A stretch of 8,217 bases of DNA, taken from Comamonadaceae bacterium (lineage in GTDB: Bacteria; Pseudomonadota; Gammaproteobacteria; Burkholderiales; Burkholderiaceae_C). A program made the translations under genes and the position numbers. The notes beneath the pieces are model-generated. The model worked only from the letters and a program-made list of their open reading frames with translations. It had not been told where the DNA came from and did not search any database. The stretch covers positions 1 to 8,217 of the forward strand of contig CANBQX010000084.1 in the NCBI GenBank assembly GCA_947371775.1, written 5' to 3'. Numbering within the stretch: the stretch's first letter is position 1; each line of letters starts with the position of its first letter. Of the stretch, positions 6,096 to 8,217 are shown in pieces.

Positions 6096-6530
6096 TTCAA
6101 CCCCTCCCAAGCCGACGTTCGCCGCTACTTTTGCGCGGTCTATGCCAAGTCGCGCGCCGGCCAAGCCTTGGAAGCGCTGGAAACCATCGCCGCGCAGTGG
6201 ATTGACGAGCATCCCGAATACCACGCCGATTTGCGTGACGCCGAGGCGGCCGTGGCGGCTGTGTACGGGGGCAGCGACGGGCACACCAACCCTTTTTTGC
6301 ATTTGTCCATGCACCTTTCGATCAGCGAACAAAGCTCGATCGACCAGCCGCGCGGCATTCGCCAGGCGGTGGAACTGCTCGCCCACAAACGCAACTCTCT
6401 GCACAGCGCGCACCATGACGCCATGGAGTGCCTGGGAACCATGTTGTGGGAAAGCCAGCGCGCAGGGCGACCGCCCGATGGCAATGCCTACATCGCCTGC
6501 GTCCAGCGCCACGCCACCAAAGACGCATAA
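6093..6530 (+). CDS. DUF1841 family protein of unknown function
   Basis: A 145-residue cytosolic protein recognised as DUF1841, a family found mainly in beta- and gammaproteobacteria with no known function. Features typical of the family: the opening MFNPSQADVRRYFCAVY (1-17), EHPEYH (39-44), the central NPFLHLSMHLSISEQ (66-80), and a C-terminal helix HHDAMECLGTMLWESQRAG (107-125) followed by PPDGNAY. There are no membrane segments or signal peptide, and it appears mostly helical with several histidines. The start is fixed by the family N-terminus; no Shine-Dalgarno precedes it. It stands alone on its strand, divergent from the permease gene. Its TAA stop is the first part of the following terminator stem, so no untranslated tail is needed before termination. 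Confidence 0.9.
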   Translation: MFNPSQADVRRYFCAVYAKSRAGQALEALETIAAQWIDEHPEYHADLRDAEAAVAAVYGGSDGHTNPFLHLSMHLSISEQSSIDQPRGIRQAVELLAHKRNSLHSAHHDAMECLGTMLWESQRAGRPPDGNAYIACVQRHATKDA

Positions 6531-6556
6531 AAAAACCGCCCGAAGGCGGTTTTTTT
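6529..6556. terminator. Bidirectional intrinsic terminator
   Basis: A perfect hairpin: seven A then CCGCC (6529-6540), loop CGAA (6541-6544), GGCGG then seven T (6545-6556). It has a GC core and a T run when read on either strand, so it can end both the rightward DUF1841 gene and the leftward cytochrome c4 gene, whose stop is at 6572. The last two bases of the DUF1841 stop codon belong to the A run. Confidence 0.93.
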
Positions 6557-6571
6557 ATGCACGACTGGGGC

Positions 6572-7237
6572 TCAGCGGAAACGGTTTTGCGGGACCGTTT
6601 TCAATTCGCCAGGCAGTCCGCCCACGTAATTGGCCAGAACCTTGAGCTCTGCATTAGAAAACTGCTTGGCGACACCGCCCATGATGGCGTTGCCACGGCC
6701 CACTTGCGGATTGCCTTCGGTTTTGTAGGCCTTCAAAGCAACAAACAGGTAGTCGCTGTACTGACCCGCCAGCTTGGGGTAGCTGGGGTCAATCGGCTTG
6801 CTCAGGCTCTCACCGTGGCAGGAAGTGCAGGCGCCTTTGGCAACCAACTCCACCGCTTTGGCTGAGCCATCCGCCGCTTTTTCCAGAGGCTTGGCGTTGG
6901 CATCCACGCCGCTTTCCGAATAAAAGGCTGCCAAGTCGGCCATGTCCTGGTCGCTCAAAGTTGTCGCAATCCCGCGCATAGAGGGGTGTTTGCGCTCGCC
7001 CTTTTTGTAGGCGTTGAGCGCCGAGATGATGTACTTTTCACCCTGACCGGAAATCTTGGGAACTTTGTAGATCTCAGGGAAACTGGCTTGGTAACCAGCA
7101 ATGCCGTGGCAACCGATGCACATGGCATTTTTCTTGGATCCGGCAGCAGCATCACCCTTGATATCTTGGGCTTGGGCAGAGAAGACCGTCACAGAAGCGA
7201 CAAGAACAGCAGTCAGGGAACGAAGCGATAGATTCAT
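6572..7237 (-). CDS. Diheme cytochrome c4
   Basis: Periplasmic electron carrier of 221 residues made of two similar class I cytochrome c domains. Signal peptide about 1-23, ending AQA. Heme sites CIGCH (40-44) and CTSCH (137-141); the probable axial methionines are M87 in HPSMRGIA and M186 in AIMGGVA. Length and the NYVGGL-type ending fit cytochrome c4. It may donate electrons to a terminal oxidase, such as the aa3 enzyme encoded at the left end of the window or a cbb3 oxidase elsewhere; the sequence does not say which. Transcribed alone and leftward, with its stop just before the bidirectional terminator. The start is set by the signal peptide; no clear Shine-Dalgarno is visible. A TATAAT lies about 47 bases upstream of the ATG. 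Divergent from the moxR-type gene. Confidence 0.95.
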   Translation of the reverse strand: MNLSLRSLTAVLVASVTVFSAQAQDIKGDAAAGSKKNAMCIGCHGIAGYQASFPEIYKVPKISGQGEKYIISALNAYKKGERKHPSMRGIATTLSDQDMADLAAFYSESGVDANAKPLEKAADGSAKAVELVAKGACTSCHGESLSKPIDPSYPKLAGQYSDYLFVALKAYKTEGNPQVGRGNAIMGGVAKQFSNAELKVLANYVGGLPGELKTVPQNRFR

Positions 7238-7283
7238 TTTGCGCAGACAATCGAAAGGGAATTGGTATAAATTGACTGCGCGA

Positions 7284-7289
7284 ATTATA
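7284..7289 (-). promoter_or_regulatory. Candidate -10 element of the cytochrome c4 gene
   Basis: A perfect TATAAT on the minus strand in the AT-rich part (7260-7290) of the 167-base gap between the divergent cytochrome c4 and moxR-type genes. It would give a leader of about 40 bases. No good -35 hexamer lies 16-18 bases upstream, so an activator would be needed if it is used. No equally good promoter for the moxR-type gene was seen in the gap. Confidence 0.4.
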
Positions 7290-7367
7290 TCGGCCAGTCT
7301 GACGTACTTCCCGCAGCCTCCTGTTGCCCAGCGGACAGTGCCCCCAGGGCACCGCGCGCCAGGCTTT

Positions 7368-7401
7368 GGAGGAATCCACCTTGTCTTGTTCGATTGACTG
7401 A
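7368..7401 (+). promoter_or_regulatory. Shine-Dalgarno plus possible six-codon leader ORF before the moxR-type gene
   Basis: GGAGGA (7368-7373) is the best ribosome site in this gap but lies 31 bases before the moxR-type ATG, too far to serve it directly. Seven bases after it is a TTG that opens a six-codon frame (MSCSID) ending in TGA at 7399-7401, three bases before the ATG and in the same frame. This could be a leader peptide whose termination delivers ribosomes to the gene. A chance arrangement is equally possible. Confidence 0.25.
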
Positions 7402-7404
7402 TCC

Positions 7405-8217
7405 ATGAAATTCAACGGTACCAAAAATTACATTGCCACCCAGGACCTGATGCTGTCGGTCAATGCCGCAGCCACCCTGCAGCGCCCCTTGTTGGTCAAA
7501 GGCGAGCCCGGAACGGGCAAAACCATGCTGGCCGAGGAAGTGGCTTCTGCCCTGAACCTGCCCCTGCTCCAGTGGCACATCAAATCCACCACCAAGGCAC
7601 AGCAAGGCCTGTACGAATACGACGCCGTGAGCCGCTTGCGTGACTCGCAGCTCTCGGACATCGACGGCGGCGAGCGCGTAAAAGACATCCACAACTACAT
7701 TGTCAAAGGCGTGCTGTGGCAAGCCTTCACCAGCGACACCCCGGTGGCCTTGCTGATTGACGAGATCGACAAGGCGGACATTGAGTTTCCGAATGACTTG
7801 CTGCGCGAAATCGACCGCATGGAGTTTTATTGCTACGAGACCCGCGAGCTGATCCGCGCCAAGCACCGCCCGCTGGTGTTTATTACCTCGAACAACGAAA
7901 AAGAGCTGCCCGACGCATTTTTGCGCCGCTGCTTTTTCCACTACATCAAGTTCCCCGACGCGCCCACCATGCAAAGCATTGTGGATGTGCACTTCCCCGG
8001 ACTGAAAAAAGAGCTGCTCAGTGCCGCCATGAAAACCTTTTACGAGGTGCGCAACCTGCCCGGCCTGAAGAAAAAGCCCTCCACCAGCGAGCTGCTGGAC
8101 TGGCTCAAGCTGCTGCTGGCCGAAGACATTCCCGTGTCGGCTTTGCAGTCCAAAGACGAAAAAATGGCGGTGCCACCGCTGGTGGGCGCGTTGTTGAAGA
8201 ACGAACAGGACGTCAGT
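7405..8217 (+). CDS. MoxR-type AAA+ ATPase (3' end beyond window)
   Basis: AAA+ ATPase of the MoxR group, chaperone-like enzymes that mature or activate protein complexes, usually with a VWA-domain partner encoded next door. 271 codons are present without a stop; the family is usually about 280 residues, so little is missing. Walker A is GEPGTGKT (33-40), Walker B is ALLIDEID (115-122), sensor 1 is in FITSNNEKELPDAF (159-172), and the probable arginine finger is in LRRC (173-176). A helical lid region with a sensor-2-like KPSTSELLDWLKLL (224-237) follows. There is no signal peptide or membrane segment, so it is cytosolic. The ATG at 7405 gives the standard short N-terminus, although no Shine-Dalgarno stands directly before it. 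A VWA/CoxE-like gene is expected just past the right edge (inference). Divergent from cytochrome c4. Confidence 0.93.
   Translation, partial: MKFNGTKNYIATQDLMLSVNAAATLQRPLLVKGEPGTGKTMLAEEVASALNLPLLQWHIKSTTKAQQGLYEYDAVSRLRDSQLSDIDGGERVKDIHNYIVKGVLWQAFTSDTPVALLIDEIDKADIEFPNDLLREIDRMEFYCYETRELIRAKHRPLVFITSNNEKELPDAFLRRCFFHYIKFPDAPTMQSIVDVHFPGLKKELLSAAMKTFYEVRNLPGLKKKPSTSELLDWLKLLLAEDIPVSALQSKDEKMAVPPLVGALLKNEQDVS

Noticed and set aside
5835..6512. Minus-strand 225-codon frame covering DUF1841 and part of the permease
   Set aside because: Its right part is antisense to the family-recognised DUF1841 gene and its left part is an alternative frame of the permease.
7262..7290. Plus-strand promoter TTGGTA-17-TTATAT for the moxR-type gene
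   Set aside because: Only four and three of six positions match the consensus, which is too weak to list as a feature.
7285..7992. Minus-strand 235-codon frame opposite the moxR-type gene
   Set aside because: Antisense to Walker A, Walker B and sensor motifs of a clear AAA+ gene; it has no recognisable domain.

Overview
The window looks like chromosomal DNA from a betaproteobacterium, most likely order Burkholderiales and probably family Comamonadaceae. This is inferred from a heme-c-carrying cytochrome oxidase subunit II, a His-rich CtaD N-terminus, a bioC-like/comF/trmL cluster, a DUF1841 protein and a diheme cytochrome c4. It is gene-dense core sequence. No RNA gene, mobile element, CRISPR array or attachment site was found, and no stretch over 300 bases lacks a gene.

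Layout. Positions 1-2848 read leftward: a bioC-like methyltransferase, then ctaC (subunit II) and ctaD (subunit I, cut by the window edge) of an aa3-type cytochrome c oxidase. Positions 2905-4138 read rightward: comF and trmL. Positions 4129-6061 read leftward: a TauE/SafE permease, an orphan ParA-type ATPase and a MaoC-type hydratase. The maoC and trmL 3' ends overlap by 10 bases. From 6093 to 6530 a DUF1841 gene reads rightward and ends inside a perfect bidirectional terminator. Beyond it lies a leftward diheme cytochrome c4 gene (6572-7237). A MoxR-type AAA+ ATPase (7405 onward) diverges from it and runs off the right edge.

How the genes fit together. The clearest theme is respiration. CtaC and CtaD form the catalytic core of a terminal oxidase, and CtaC carries its own heme c domain. 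Cytochrome c4 is a periplasmic electron carrier that could feed this oxidase or another one. The bioC-like protein would act in biotin synthesis if it is a true BioC, but its SAM-binding motif I is not recognisable. TrmL modifies the tRNA wobble base. ComF is a predicted phosphoribosyltransferase-fold protein associated with competence and DNA processing. The permease-parA-maoC row is co-directional and could be one transcript, but its common purpose is unclear.

No clearly new multi-gene system is visible. The most unusual local signals are: the methyltransferase-like protein without motif I; an orphan ParA beside an acyl-CoA hydratase; two divergent genes whose candidate start codons share one CATG inside an inverted repeat; and starts without a Shine-Dalgarno, of which comF looks leaderless and moxR has a possible six-codon leader.
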